The translations under genes and the position numbers were made by a program. The notes beneath the pieces were generated by a model that was given only the letters and a program-made list of their open reading frames with translations, did not search any database and was not told the origin of the DNA. DNA of 64,000 nt from Cladopsammia gracilis. Its lineage: Eukaryota > Cnidaria > Anthozoa > Scleractinia > Dendrophylliidae. Shown here piece after piece: positions 1 through 9,470 of the stretch (the stretch's first letter is position 1; each line of letters begins with the position of its first letter). The stretch covers positions 62,001-126,000 of the forward strand of contig JAJGOT010000967.1 in NCBI GenBank assembly GCA_022457155.1, read 5' to 3'.

Positions 1-687
1 AAAGCGCTAAAAGTGTTGCGTTTCCTGAATCTCGAAGAAATTATAGCGTAGCGCTTGTATCAAACGAAAACTTCAAAACACATTTGCAATCGATCTCTTT
101 ACGGTTAAATGTCGCTCGCAAACAAAAAACGCCATTTGATTCACATGTTTAGTTTAGAATCTAGTCGCTGTAATAAACAAAAACTAACAAACACAATTGT
201 TTTGTTTGTGGTGAACTAAAAGGAAAAATACCTTGGTCGTGAAATACTCGGCCATCCAAACCACAATGTCTGTCGATGACAAATACATTAGTAATTTCGC
301 ATAACGTGTCGCTTGTGCAAAAATTAACGAAAACTTCAAGTACAAACACTTTCGAAACCGATCTGTTTTAGAAAACTTAGCCATTTAATTCGCATGATTT
401 GTTGAGGACAGACTGAAACATTTCCGTCAAGGAAAACACGAAACGCATCGAATCCCGAGATACTTTTTGCCTTGTTTTCCTGACAACCATCCAGTTGCAG
501 TTAGATGCCGACCTTTGCGCGAAATTGATCGGTTTCGCGCAAGATAAACTTTTCGTACAGTGTAATTATTGCCGCTTCGGTGACTCTCGCGCTACGCGAT
601 TCGCGTCCTGCGCTACGCGAATCGCGTAGCGCAGGACGCGAATCGCGTAGCGCGCGAAACGCTACGCGACAGGTAACTTACTTTTGA
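1..687 (+). other. Non-gag segment inside gag, copy A (right part)
   Basis: Right-hand part of a segment of about 1 kb that separates the two gag pieces. It has stops in all frames and no gag similarity that I can see. The first 150 bases are the end of the small frame described at 19508-19714. It ends where an open gag-like frame resumes at about 688. A large palindrome sits at 588-654. Confidence 0.6.
588..654. repeat. Perfect 33-bp-stem palindrome, copy A
   Basis: The arms 588-620 and 622-654 are exact reverse complements around one loop base (A at 621). Each arm is itself made from variants of GCGCTACGCGA and ATTCGCGTCCT, so the arms also contain nested self-complementary blocks. The same palindrome is preserved base for base in copies B and C. 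Confidence 0.95.
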
Positions 688-2049
688 GAGGTACTGTACA
701 TTAAGAAGATCAACGAGTGGCCTTGTATACGAGCAGGCGATGATCGAACGTTGGACAGATTCTCCGTATTTCTCACCCAGTGTCGGAGTGCAATGTCAAC
801 CTTGACCTTTCTATCCATCCTCGACCATCCCCACAACCTGCAAAGTATGGTGACAAAACTTCCATTTTATCTTCAAGATCGATGGCGTCGAGAGGCGAAT
901 AAGAAGAGAGTTGCTAGAGGAGAGATACCCACCTTTACCGATTTCGTGAGCTTTGTAAAGGCAGAAGCGGGAATTGCAACCGACCCAGTCTTCTCAAGAG
1001 AAGCTCTCCGCCGCCTGGACAGTACCTCAGAACGATCTGACCGTTCCAATAGAGGCAAGGGTTCTGGTAGAACAAGACCTCCTGGAGACCGAACTCGTGA
1101 CCAACCTCACTTCTCCAGTCATGCAACAGATGTGACCACTGACCGAAGGACTGCCAATGTAAGGAGGGACTTACGTAATCTCATCAGTCTCTGCAAACTT
1201 TGTGGCAGAGGCCATGACTTGGATGACTGTCAAGCCTACCTGAAGAAAATGCTATCAGAGAGGAAAGAGTTCCTTAGAGTAAAAGGGTTATGCTTCGCGT
1301 GTTATGAAATCGGCCACAGATCTAACGGATGTGCCCAGAGACGTACTTGCAAGAGATGTTTGCGTCGTCATCCCACAGGTCTTCATGATGACAACTTCCG
1401 TCCCACTCAGCCAGACTCAGAACAGCAGAGCGTGCCTCATGTACGAGAAAAAGGTGAAACGGTTAACGCTTCGACTGAAACTGAAGCTGCTTGCAATGCT
1501 ACAGGTGCTGGAAACTCTGTTTCAGCTGTGCCCATAGTTCCCGTTAGAGTGCGATCCCCACTACGCGAGGTCCTTACTTATGCTATGCTGGATACGTGCA
1601 GCGCGGGTACTTTCCTTCTGGAGGACTTGGCGGTTAGCTTAGGCGTGACAGGCAGCGATACCCAGTTGGTGGTCAAGACCGTTAATGGTACGAAGAGTCA
1701 CAATGCTAAAGTCCTAAATGGTTTAGTTGTCACGGACTTGAATGGAAGCAACGCTGTTCAGCTACCCAAGACCTATACCAGGGAAGACCTTATCTCGTGC
1801 GAGAATGTGCCATCACCTGAAATTGCCTTCAAATGGAAACACCTTGAACGTATTGCAGGAGACATTCCACCTCCGTTACTTGATGCCAGGATTGGCTTGT
1901 TAATTGGCACAAACTGTCCAAAGGCTCTTGAGCCAATAGATGTTCTGGCGAGTGAAGATGGTGGTCCGTTTGCCATAAAGACGTTCACTGGATGGGCAGT
2001 AGTTGGCCCCCTGTACATGTCTAACAAGGAGCATGGTAGATTGCAATAG
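688..2049 (+). CDS. BEL/Pao gag C-terminal half plus aspartic protease, copy A (truncated by frameshift)
   Basis: The frame is open from 688; the first recognisable gag motif is YIKKINEWP, followed by LDRFSVFLTQC and LPFYLQDRWRR. Counting residues from the Leu at 751, zinc-knuckle cysteines lie at about 148-160 (CKLCGRGHDLDDC), 181-194 (CFACYEIGHRSNGC) and 200-203. A retropepsin-like motif LDTCSAGTF at about 280 replaces the usual D-T/S-G with D-T-C. No ATG start is evident, as expected for an internal fragment of the polyprotein. The frame ends at TAG 2047, downstream of a small deletion that copy C does not have. Confidence 0.85.
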   Translation, partial: EVLYIKKINEWPCIRAGDDRTLDRFSVFLTQCRSAMSTLTFLSILDHPHNLQSMVTKLPFYLQDRWRREANKKRVARGEIPTFTDFVSFVKAEAGIATDPVFSREALRRLDSTSERSDRSNRGKGSGRTRPPGDRTRDQPHFSSHATDVTTDRRTANVRRDLRNLISLCKLCGRGHDLDDCQAYLKKMLSERKEFLRVKGLCFACYEIGHRSNGCAQRRTCKRCLRRHPTGLHDDNFRPTQPDSEQQSVPHVREKGETVNASTETEAACNATGAGNSVSAVPIVPVRVRSPLREVLTYAMLDTCSAGTFLLEDLAVSLGVTGSDTQLVVKTVNGTKSHNAKVLNGLVVTDLNGSNAVQLPKTYTREDLISCENVPSPEIAFKWKHLERIAGDIPPPLLDARIGLLIGTNCPKALEPIDVLASEDGGPFAIKTFTGWAVVGPLYMSNKEHGRLQ

Positions 2050-2105
2050 AATCGCTGCTGAAGAAGTACACTGTAGGTACAAATAGACACCTCGAACATC
2101 ATTTC

Positions 2106-3068
2106 ATGGTTGAGAGTCGAGTCAAAGAGATTGTAACGCCGCAAGCACTGAACATGTTGCTAGAACAAGACTTCAGCGAACGTATTGGCGACAAAGAGCA
2201 AGAGTACACACTAGAAGACAAGAAGTTTCTAAAGATAGTGAACCGTGAAGTTCGACGCACAGAGGATGGCCATTACGAAATTCCTCTTCCCTTCCGCTGT
2301 GATGTTCCTTCATTTCCTGAAAACAGGCAGCAAATCCTTGAAAGAATGGAATGGCTAAAGAGGAAGATCAGCAAGAGCGAGAAGATTCACGAAGATTATA
2401 CTACCTTCATGAATGGCATCATTGCTCAGGGTTTTGCCAGTAGGGTTCCGCCAGATCGTTTAACCACAAAGCCAGGCCGAGTTTGGTTCATTCCACATCA
2501 CTGCGTGTATCACGCCAAGAAGCCGAATAAGATCAGAGTTGTCTTCGACTGTAGCGCCAGATTTGGTGGTGTATCGTTGAACGACCAGTTAATTCAAGGA
2601 CCAGATCTAACGAATCGATTGGTTGGTGTCCTTACAAGGTTTCGTCAAGGTCCAATAGCCTTCATGGGGGACATTGACGCCATGTTCCATCAGGTTCGGG
2701 TACCTGATAGCCATCGAGACTTTCTTCGTTTCTTGTGGTGGCCGGAAGGAAATTTGACTCAAGACCTGGAAGAGTATCAGATGAATGTCCACTTGTTCGG
2801 TGCCGTCTCCTCACCGAGCTGCTCGAACTTTGCGTTGTTAAAGGCTGCTGATGAAACTGAGAAGGTGGTTGGTTCAGAGACAGCTGATGTACTAAGGAAG
2901 AATTTCTACATTGACGACTGTCTTCGCTCTGAAGAAACAGAAGACTTCGCCATCCAAAGAATACGTGGCGTTCGCGATGCCTGCGCACATGGAGGCTTCA
3001 ATTTAGCCAAGTTTGTTAGTAACAGTAGAACCGTACTGGAAAGTGTTCCGGAAGAAGCCAGCGCCTAA
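2106..3068 (+). CDS. BEL/Pao reverse transcriptase, copy A
   Basis: Reverse transcriptase palm and fingers: IRVVFDCSARFGG at about residues 143-155, the catalytic FMGDIDAMFHQ at 186-196, HLFGAVSSPSCSN, and the active-site FYIDDCLRS at 267-275 (BEL-type YxDD). It belongs to the same polyprotein as the neighbours. The frame is closed by TAA at 3066-3068; the next open piece (from 3087) is in the same frame, so this is a nonsense mutation and not a frameshift. Copy C reads a sense codon here and has YVDD instead of YIDD. Confidence 0.9.
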   Translation: MVESRVKEIVTPQALNMLLEQDFSERIGDKEQEYTLEDKKFLKIVNREVRRTEDGHYEIPLPFRCDVPSFPENRQQILERMEWLKRKISKSEKIHEDYTTFMNGIIAQGFASRVPPDRLTTKPGRVWFIPHHCVYHAKKPNKIRVVFDCSARFGGVSLNDQLIQGPDLTNRLVGVLTRFRQGPIAFMGDIDAMFHQVRVPDSHRDFLRFLWWPEGNLTQDLEEYQMNVHLFGAVSSPSCSNFALLKAADETEKVVGSETADVLRKNFYIDDCLRSEETEDFAIQRIRGVRDACAHGGFNLAKFVSNSRTVLESVPEEASA

Positions 3069-3086
3069 AATGTCAAATCTCTGGAA

Positions 3087-5417
3087 TTGAGTAATAGCAT
3101 CTTATCAGTAGAAAGAGCTCTTGGCGTACAATGGGCCATTGAATCAGACAGGTTTGGCTTCAGAATCATCCTCAAAGACCAGCCGTTAACTCGGAGAGGC
3201 ATACTGTCCACCGTATCTTCCGTTTATGACCCCTTAGGAATTGCAGCACCCGTTCTGTTAGTCGGGAAGCAGATTTTACAAGACCTGTGTCGTAGGAAGC
3301 AAGGCTGGGACGAAGAGGTTGATGAAGAGTTCCGTGCACGTTGGAAAAAGTGGAAAAGCCAGTTGCCTGCCCTGGAGCGTTTCTCGATGGAGCGATGTTT
3401 AAAGCCCACGAACTTTGGTACTGTAGTCTCCAGACAAGTCCATAGTTTCTCAGATGCTAGCTCTACTGGTTATGGTCAAGTATCATACCTTCGGATTGAG
3501 AATGAGAAGGGTGATATCCATTGTGCGTTCCTTATGGGGAAAGCCCGCGTAGCACCTGTTAAGGCCATGACGATCCCACGTCTTGAACTCACCGCCGCAA
3601 CAGTGTCAGTACGTGTGGGAGAAATGATTGCCAGTGAGTTGGATGAACCGGTTGAAAGCAAGACTTATTGGACAGATAGTACAACTGTGCTGAAGTACAT
3701 TCGGAATGAGAAGAAACGTTTCCATGTGTTTGTAGCGAATCGCGTACAGGCGATACGAGAAGCCACGAGTCCCGAGCAATGGAAGTATGTTGAGTCGAAT
3801 GTTAACCCAGCCGATGATGCCTCGCGTGGACTAAAGGGCTATGAGCTCTTGAAAGAGCATCGTTGGATCACGGGTCCGAATTTCCTGTGGCTACCTGAGA
3901 GTGAATGGCCTCAAATTCCTTACGACTTGGGTGTGTCAGCCGATGATCCTGAAATCAAAAGGGTTCAAGTGCACAGTCTAGTCATTGACGAAAGCTCCGA
4001 TCTCTTGAAACGGCTTACACGCTTTTCTGATTGGCGATGCATGAAGCGTTCTGTCGCCTGGATGCTCCGTCTCGCGAATAAGGAGAGTCACACCGTACCG
4101 GATAAAGCAGCAGATAAAGCCGAAGATTTCGCGAAGTTGAAAGGAAAACCCATAAGAGTGGACGAAGTAGAAAAAGCTGAGGCAGCAATTCTTAAAGTGG
4201 TCCAGAAGAGTGCGTTTCCCACAGAGATAGAAGCACTAAAGAAGATTAAATGTGAAGATTGTGAGAACGACCGCTACTATGAGAAATCCAAGAAGCATGA
4301 AATTAAGAAATCAAGTGTTCTGTACCGCCTTGATCCGTTCCTGGACCAGAATGGCCTTTTACGTGTTGGTGGCAGGCTTAGCAAGTCACAAGAGTTTCCC
4401 GAAGATTTCAAGCATCCGGTGATTCTCCCTAAAAGAAGTTCCGTTGTAAACCTGATAGTTCGTGATGCTCACAAGAAGGTCGCCCATGCTGGCAGAGGGA
4501 TAATGCTGAGTGAGTTACGAAGTCAGTATTGGATTGTTAACGCTAATTCGGTTGTCAGACATTTCATCTCAAAGTGTGTTGTGTGTCGTCGCCTTCGTGG
4601 TACATCAGGTGAACAGAAGATGGCTGTCCTTCCGCGTGAACGAATAACACCTTCTCCTCCTTTCACTTATTGTGGAGTCGACTACTTCGGTCCTTTTTTC
4701 ATAAAGCAAGGAAGAAAAGAGGTTAAGCGGTATGGGGCCGTATTTACCTGTCTTGCAAGCAGGGCAGTACACATAGAAACAGCAGAATCACTGGAAACAG
4801 ATTCTTTCATCAACGCCCTACGATGGTTCATAGCTAGAAGAGGGCCAGTACGTGAAATAAGATCGGATCAAGGAACCAACATCGTGGGAGCAGCAAATGA
4901 GCTTAAGAAGGCCTTAGAAGAGATGGACCACAGTGTTATCCAGAGGAGTTTATGCAGAGGCTTCAAAGCTGATTGGATAATCCGGTGGAAGAAAAATCCC
5001 CCAGCAGCGTCCCATATGGGTGGGGTATGGGAGCGCCAGATACGTTCCATACGTTCGATTTTATCCGCGCTCTTGAAGGAATTTGGCCATTGCCTAAATG
5101 ATGAGACGTTTAGAACATTGTTGACCGAGGTGGAGTGCATCATAAACATTAGACCACTTACTGTCCCATCGAGCGATCCTGACGATTTGGACCCGCTTAC
5201 GCCTAATCACATCCTGAGTATGAAGTCAAGGGTCGTAATGCCTCCCCCAGGAAATTTTCAGAAGGCTGATGTCTACCTATGGAAAGATGGAAACGCGTGC
5301 AGTACCTGTCAAATGTCTTCTGGTCTAGATGGAGGAAAGAGTATGTCCAGAGTCTTCAGCAGAGAGTTAAGTGGAATCGCCCAAGAAGGAATCTTCAAAG
5401 TGGTGACCTTGTGTTAA
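3087..5417 (+). CDS. BEL/Pao RNase H and integrase, copy A
   Basis: A 776-residue open piece. RNase H acidic residues: FSDASSTGYG (Asp about 123), PRLEL (Glu about 167), WTDSTT (Asp about 197). The integrase has an HHCC zinc-binding domain (His about 462 and 467, Cys 497 and 500) and a DDE core: VDYFGPF (Asp about 532), RSDQGTN (Asp about 594), VWERQIR (Glu about 649). The last ~45 residues look out of frame: the DUF5641 tail continues in another frame (5279-5581). The start used is TTG because this is a polyprotein fragment after the TAA at 3066. Confidence 0.88.
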   Translation: MSNSILSVERALGVQWAIESDRFGFRIILKDQPLTRRGILSTVSSVYDPLGIAAPVLLVGKQILQDLCRRKQGWDEEVDEEFRARWKKWKSQLPALERFSMERCLKPTNFGTVVSRQVHSFSDASSTGYGQVSYLRIENEKGDIHCAFLMGKARVAPVKAMTIPRLELTAATVSVRVGEMIASELDEPVESKTYWTDSTTVLKYIRNEKKRFHVFVANRVQAIREATSPEQWKYVESNVNPADDASRGLKGYELLKEHRWITGPNFLWLPESEWPQIPYDLGVSADDPEIKRVQVHSLVIDESSDLLKRLTRFSDWRCMKRSVAWMLRLANKESHTVPDKAADKAEDFAKLKGKPIRVDEVEKAEAAILKVVQKSAFPTEIEALKKIKCEDCENDRYYEKSKKHEIKKSSVLYRLDPFLDQNGLLRVGGRLSKSQEFPEDFKHPVILPKRSSVVNLIVRDAHKKVAHAGRGIMLSELRSQYWIVNANSVVRHFISKCVVCRRLRGTSGEQKMAVLPRERITPSPPFTYCGVDYFGPFFIKQGRKEVKRYGAVFTCLASRAVHIETAESLETDSFINALRWFIARRGPVREIRSDQGTNIVGAANELKKALEEMDHSVIQRSLCRGFKADWIIRWKKNPPAASHMGGVWERQIRSIRSILSALLKEFGHCLNDETFRTLLTEVECIINIRPLTVPSSDPDDLDPLTPNHILSMKSRVVMPPPGNFQKADVYLWKDGNACSTCQMSSGLDGGKSMSRVFSRELSGIAQEGIFKVVTLC

Positions 5418-5581
5418 TCGTCGATGATCGCGTGGCGAGAAATGAGTGTAATTTGGCTCGCGTTGTTGATACAAATCCGGATTCTAATGGACAAGTACGT
5501 TCGGTCAGAGTTGCCACAGCCACGACAACCTTGGATCGTCCCATTGACAAACTTGTGCTGATCATGGAGAATGAAGAGTAA
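5279..5581 (+). CDS. BEL/Pao integrase C-terminal tail (DUF5641), copy A
   Basis: Contains the DUF5641 signature: WKRVQYLSNVFWSRWRKEY, then GDLVLIVDD and a basic, Val-rich end closing at TAA 5579. It follows the integrase core in BEL/Pao polyproteins. It overlaps the end of the integrase frame in a different frame; the same frame change occurs in all three copies, so it predates the duplication of the unit. Confidence 0.8.
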   Translation: MERWKRVQYLSNVFWSRWRKEYVQSLQQRVKWNRPRRNLQSGDLVLIVDDRVARNECNLARVVDTNPDSNGQVRSVRVATATTTLDRPIDKLVLIMENEE

Positions 5582-5678
5582 AGACTCGGGGTATTCCCAG
5601 CCAGAGGAGCCATAAGTTCAGAATTAAACTACGAACTCAACTGTTTTTAAAGACTTATAAGTGACTCACTAAGTGACT

Positions 5679-5709
5679 TAAGAGTTATATAACTCTTAGG
5701 GGAGCCAGA
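5679..5709 (+). promoter_or_regulatory. Palindrome and polypurine tract before the 3' LTR, copy A
   Basis: A perfect 20-bp palindrome (TAAGAGTTAT and its complement, 5679-5698) is followed directly by the purine-rich GGGGAGCCAGA, which abuts the LTR. The purine run is in the right place for the primer of plus-strand DNA synthesis. The role of the palindrome is unknown. Confidence 0.6.
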
Positions 5710-6085
5710 TGTTGATGCCGCATTGTTTTTTTTTTACTAGTTTTTTAACAATTGTGTACCGTTTTCGCGTTAATTTCCTTTGTTTTGCTTTCGTTTATTT
5801 TGCTCATCGTGTTTTCGTGCTATTTATATTCTGTTAGGTTTTTTCCGCATAATCGCGCTTTCTTTTAGTTTCAACCTTCAATTTGTATCGTCGTTCTTCT
5901 TTTGTCCATTCGTTTCGGAGTTTCCTGCCATACAACGTTTGTAAGTGTCTTTCTTTACCGTTATGTTATTTTGTATTTTTGTACACGCTTTTTACTTGTA
6001 TTTTTATCTTCGTTTAGCAACCGCATCCACCGTATAATGATTAAAGACTTCGTTATTATTTGCGTGTTGACGTTTGGCTGCTATA
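5710..6085 (+). repeat. BEL/Pao 3' LTR, copy A
   Basis: 376 bp starting TGTTGATGCC and ending near GGCTGCTATA. It aligns with the 433-bp 5' LTRs at 17611 and 37149 but lacks about 57 bp after TTCTTTTAGTTT. The 5 bp CCCGG follow it (6086-6090) and also precede the 5' LTRs, as expected for a target-site duplication. Confidence 0.85.
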
Positions 6086-6131
6086 CCCGGCGTTAATTCG
6101 GGGCCCGGCGTTTAATTGAGAAAATACGGTA
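6086..6131. mobile_element. Right end of the TIR DNA transposon hosting BEL/Pao copy A
   Basis: After the CCCGG duplication, 6107-6129 reads GGCGTTTAATTGAG...AATACGG followed by TA. This is the reverse complement of the left end found before the 5' LTR of copy B at 17396-17420. A small non-autonomous element with TA target duplications was split by the BEL/Pao insertion. Confidence 0.75.
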
Positions 6132-6535
6132 TGTGCGGCCCTAAAGGGTGTGGTTTTCAAGTCGTTTTGGTCTGAAATAGGGTATAGAGTTTGACCATTT
6201 TGGTCTGAAATAGGGTATAGATTTTGACCATTTTGGTCTGAAATAGGGTATCGTTTGCGCACTCTGGTCTGGAATTGAGTATGGCTTTTAGAAGAAGCTA
6301 CTTTTTTCATCCCTTTAGAAATACGGTTTAATTAACATCAGGAATTAGAAGCCCTTCTCAAATGTTTACGCAAATTAAAGCACTTCATGGTCTGAAATAG
6401 GGTATCGAATTTTGGGTCAGGTCTGAAATAGGGTAGGGAAAATCACATGTTTTGGTCTGAAATAAGGTAAGGGTTTTAAGAAGCGTGCCGCACACCCTCA
6501 CCAAAATTTTCGGGAAGTACCCCCCTGGGTCATGG
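6132..6535 (-). repeat. Interspersed repeat with GGTCTGAAATAGGGTA motifs
   Basis: Six good copies and a degenerate one of GGTCTGAAATAGGGTA are spaced irregularly between 6169 and 6475. The block ends in GGGAAGTACCCCCCTGGG. I recall this repeat type from coral genomes, mostly in the opposite orientation. It has no coding capacity. Confidence 0.55.
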
Positions 6536-7591
6536 ATAGGCGACAGACATTTCATTTTAACTGAATGGTTTCATATCATTCTATGGTACATTAACATGGT
6601 AGCAACTGACGAGGTTCACCAAAGAATGGAAACTTGCTTAAAGACATTAAATTGTGTTTAATGGCCTTGTTTAAGGAAGGGACTCAAGAATTTACTGGCA
6701 TCCGTGACAGCCGTCCGTGAGATTAACAAAACAATAACTATACTGCAGATTATCTGTTGGATGCCAAATCAAACGCTATTACAAAGCAACGGAGTTTTAT
6801 CCTAGCTCCACTAAGACACACTACTCAACCAAAGAACTAACTTACGAGCTAAAAATTATTGCAAGAATTCATGATTTCACTGCAGTGGAATTATAGACTA
6901 CGGCTTTTTGACAGTCGGATCTAAGACGCCTATATCCGTTATGCTGGAAACACTTTCTCTCAATGAGCGTTATTTATAAACGCACCTTTGAAAACAAAAA
7001 GGACAAGGAACATGCACGCCGCAGACTTTAGACATTAAATCACGGCCTGAGAAATTTAACGATCCTGGCACTTTCAAAGCGATAACAAACTTTAGCCGAT
7101 AAGTATTTATCTTGCAACAAAAGTGAGCCAAAGAAACCACAATGTATGCCAATATAGCTAGCAAGTAATAACGGCATAAATAAATAAAATAATCATCTAA
7201 CGGCTCTGGACAGCATGAACCCTCCTATCAATCTGAGATATAATCCGCCTAGATCAAAAGGTTTATATCATCAAAAAGGCATGATTTCATAAGTTACTTT
7301 ACTAAAAACGACATGTTTTTAAAAGTAGTAATGCATAAAAAGATTTTATTAAGAAAGTTGAAAGGTAGAAGTTTTATCTAATTTGACCCTGAAAACGTGC
7401 CATAGAATTTCAGTCACTTTTTTGGCATGAAAATCTTTGATAAGCGCCTATCCTCTGAAACAGATCAAGTTGTTGCTTTCGAGAGATGACCATTTACGAG
7501 GGATTAATTTGAAACTGAAGTGTTTGACTGAGAACAGATGAAAAAGCTGATTGCTTGTTTGACAATCAACATTACTTTTCAATCTTTTCAG
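6536..7591. other. Intronic DNA, no recognised feature
   Basis: About 1.05 kb of AT-rich sequence between the repeat block and the first recognisable delta-catenin exon. No convincing exon of the upstream Armadillo repeats is visible, so earlier exons lie outside the duplicated unit or have decayed. Confidence 0.5.
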
Positions 7592-7645
7592 ATCAAAGAA
7601 GTGGCTCTAGGAGTTTTATGGAACCTTTCATCTTGTGAAGTACAT
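7592..7645 (+). CDS. CTNND: Delta-catenin exon a, copy 1
   Basis: 54-nt exon (18 codons) between CTTTTCAG and GTAAG, phase 0 at both ends. It encodes IKEVALGVLWNLSSCEVH, an Armadillo helix typical of the family (compare GVLWNLSSC in vertebrate delta-catenins). No lesion. Confidence 0.8.
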
Positions 7646-8312
7646 GTAAGTTCTGTTAGGAAGTTATTTTAGTATCATCAGCGACATAAATACCACTAGC
7701 ACTGGGTATCCTTACATTAGTTATTACTGGGTGAAATGATAAAGAGAATCAGGGAGAGTTGATGAGAGTTTTACATGTAACTCTTTGAAAATGCATGGGA
7801 GTTGGTTTGAACAACCAAGACCAGGGGCCACTTCTCAAAAATCCTGATAACTTTTTTTTTGGGCCTGAAGGTGTGAGAATATATTTCTTGGCAAATAACT
7901 CTGACTGTGCAATTACATGTATAATTTCTGTTTTTGTTTCTTATTGTTTCTAGTATATTTTTCTCTACTTTTGATGTCATTTTTGATCCTGTCACGAACA
8001 ACTTGTACTCGAAATTCTGATCCCTGTTTTCAAATACAAGACAAAGTTTTGATCTCTGATCCCGCACAAACTGCACAGCCCTATCCTGGGCTGATCCCAC
8101 ACAAACTGCACAGCCCTATCCTCGGCCAGTTCCATAGCTCGCCATCCAAGGTTCCTGGCTTGTGATCATTTGGTCACCATTTAAATCCTGATGCCATAAT
8201 ACCTCATTAATCTGAATAGCTACATGTACTGTAGTTTTGCTGACAGCAGGTGTCAAGTTGTTGAAAGATGTTGTTGCAATCATAAATTTCAATCTTTATT
8301 TTTCTTCAGTAG
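7646..8312. other. Intron a-b, copy 1
   Basis: No gene. A direct repeat of the ~30-bp segment CACAAACTGCACAGCCCTATC occurs twice at 8066-8124 (once more compact in unit 3). Otherwise AT-rich DNA. Confidence 0.5.
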
Positions 8313-8607
8313 GATCTAAAACTCTGTGTCATCAAAATCTGCTTCATACATGTAGTACTCACTCTGGTTACTGCAATCATCATCATACCATATTCCAGTT
8401 GGACCAAGGCTGCTGCGTAGAGTAATGCACTGATTCCGTCAATCAAATGGTAGACCGTCTTTTGCAATGCCAGTGGTGTTCTTAGAAATGTGTTTTCGGC
8501 CAGGCCTGAGGCCAGGCAAGTAATGAGGGACTGTGAAGGACTTGTGGACTCATTTGTGTGGATCATTAAGGCGCCTATTGGCAAAAAATAATGATATTGA
8601 TAACAAG
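8313..8607 (+). CDS. CTNND: Delta-catenin exon b, copy 1 (stops and indel)
   Basis: One long frame after CTTCAGTAG, beginning DLKLCVIK and passing IIIIPYSSW (family PHSGW site), NASGVLRNVFSARPEAR and CEGLVDSFVWIIK, up to the donor AAG|GTACG. Two in-frame TAG codons interrupt it, about 36 and 47 codons in. A run of six A instead of five plus a TAA insertion near 8582-8592 breaks the last codons in this copy; unit 3 reads them intact. Confidence 0.75.
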
Positions 8608-9470
8608 GTACGATAAACGATAACATCATGTTCTAAGTTCTCCCTACTCCAGATTATGTACATTATGTATGGGTGAAGTGAAACATTGACTATAGCAGGT
8701 GTGAAAGTAATTTTATCTTGATTAAGTATCTATGACCCACGTATGTAACAGGTGATTTAGTGGTGCTAATAATTAGCTTCAAGGCAAACAACAGGTGCGA
8801 ATTAAGCAGGGTTTTCATTAAGAATTGTAGTAGCAGGAGAATAGTGTAAAGTAACAGGAGAATATTATAAAAGAGCGAAGATAGCTACATTTAGCTGGAG
8901 AATTCTCCGATCTCCGATGCCTAATGAACACCCTGTTTTTTAAAAGCGGTTCAAATTCTGCACTCATTGCTCATGTTCAACCTCATTCCCAGGGGCAGGA
9001 AGCATAGAGACCCTGGGAACGAGGTTGGCCGTGTTTTGCGCTTGTGGTCGATTTGCACCATAAAACCAGAGGGTGGATGTATTACTTTTAAGAGTACTAC
9101 ACTTCTCTCAAGGAGATAACAATTATGGATAATCTAGGAATGATCTACAATCGACGACAAAATTGTTGCGACACTTTCGTTTAAAGGGGTAAGTTCTGGG
9201 AAAATAAAACCCAACCCCCCCCCCCCCCATCCCCCTCCCCTCAACCAAAGTTGCCTTTATTGTTGCCCACAGACTACCTGACCACTGGTACAACATTTGG
9301 TAGGGGGTGGGGGTAGGGGTGGGGGGTTGGTTTGAAGATCACTTTTTTCAGATGATCTTATGGTATGAGTTTAGGAAAGGGTAATTAAAAGACGTTTTGG
9401 ACTAAGTGTCAACTAATTTTGATGCCAGCAGTAGCTTGCAAGCTCAATAATTGGTGGTTGTCATTTTTAG
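8608..9470. other. Intron b-c, copy 1
   Basis: No gene. A short hairpin at 8977-9026 pairs ACCTCATTCCCAGG with CCCTGGGAACGAGG. At 9209-9340 a C-run (CCCAACCCCCC) and a G-run (GGGGGGTTGG) face each other, a possible hairpin or G-quadruplex site; the C-run length differs between the three units, as expected for homopolymer slippage. Confidence 0.5.

Larger units (their letters stand above)
1..6085 (+). mobile_element. BEL/Pao LTR retrotransposon, copy A (5' part outside window)
   Basis: The order gag zinc knuckles, aspartic protease, reverse transcriptase, RNase H, integrase, DUF5641 and 3' LTR is typical of BEL/Pao elements. The 5' LTR and N-terminal gag lie left of the window. Breaks: a frameshift with stop near 2034-2070, an in-frame TAA at 3066, and a frame change near 5260-5285. 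Copy A is the only one in which the integrase frame runs through its third catalytic residue. Confidence 0.9.

Noticed and set aside
161..384. Minus-strand frames of 62 and 66 codons, repeated at 19723 and 39260
   Set aside because: They overlap each other in different frames within the gag insert, have no motif, and recur only because the whole unit is duplicated.
1773..2144. 123-codon minus-strand frame opposite the protease-RT region
   Set aside because: Shadow of the pol frame on the + strand.
5902..6096. 64-codon hydrophobic frame in the LTRs (also 17860, 25464, 37397, 44998)
   Set aside because: Falls within non-coding LTR sequence; hydrophobicity follows from T-rich composition.
8306..8629. 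107-codon minus-strand frame, and 62-codon + frame at 8237-8425
   Set aside because: Both are shadows of delta-catenin exon b, whose own frame carries the conserved motifs.
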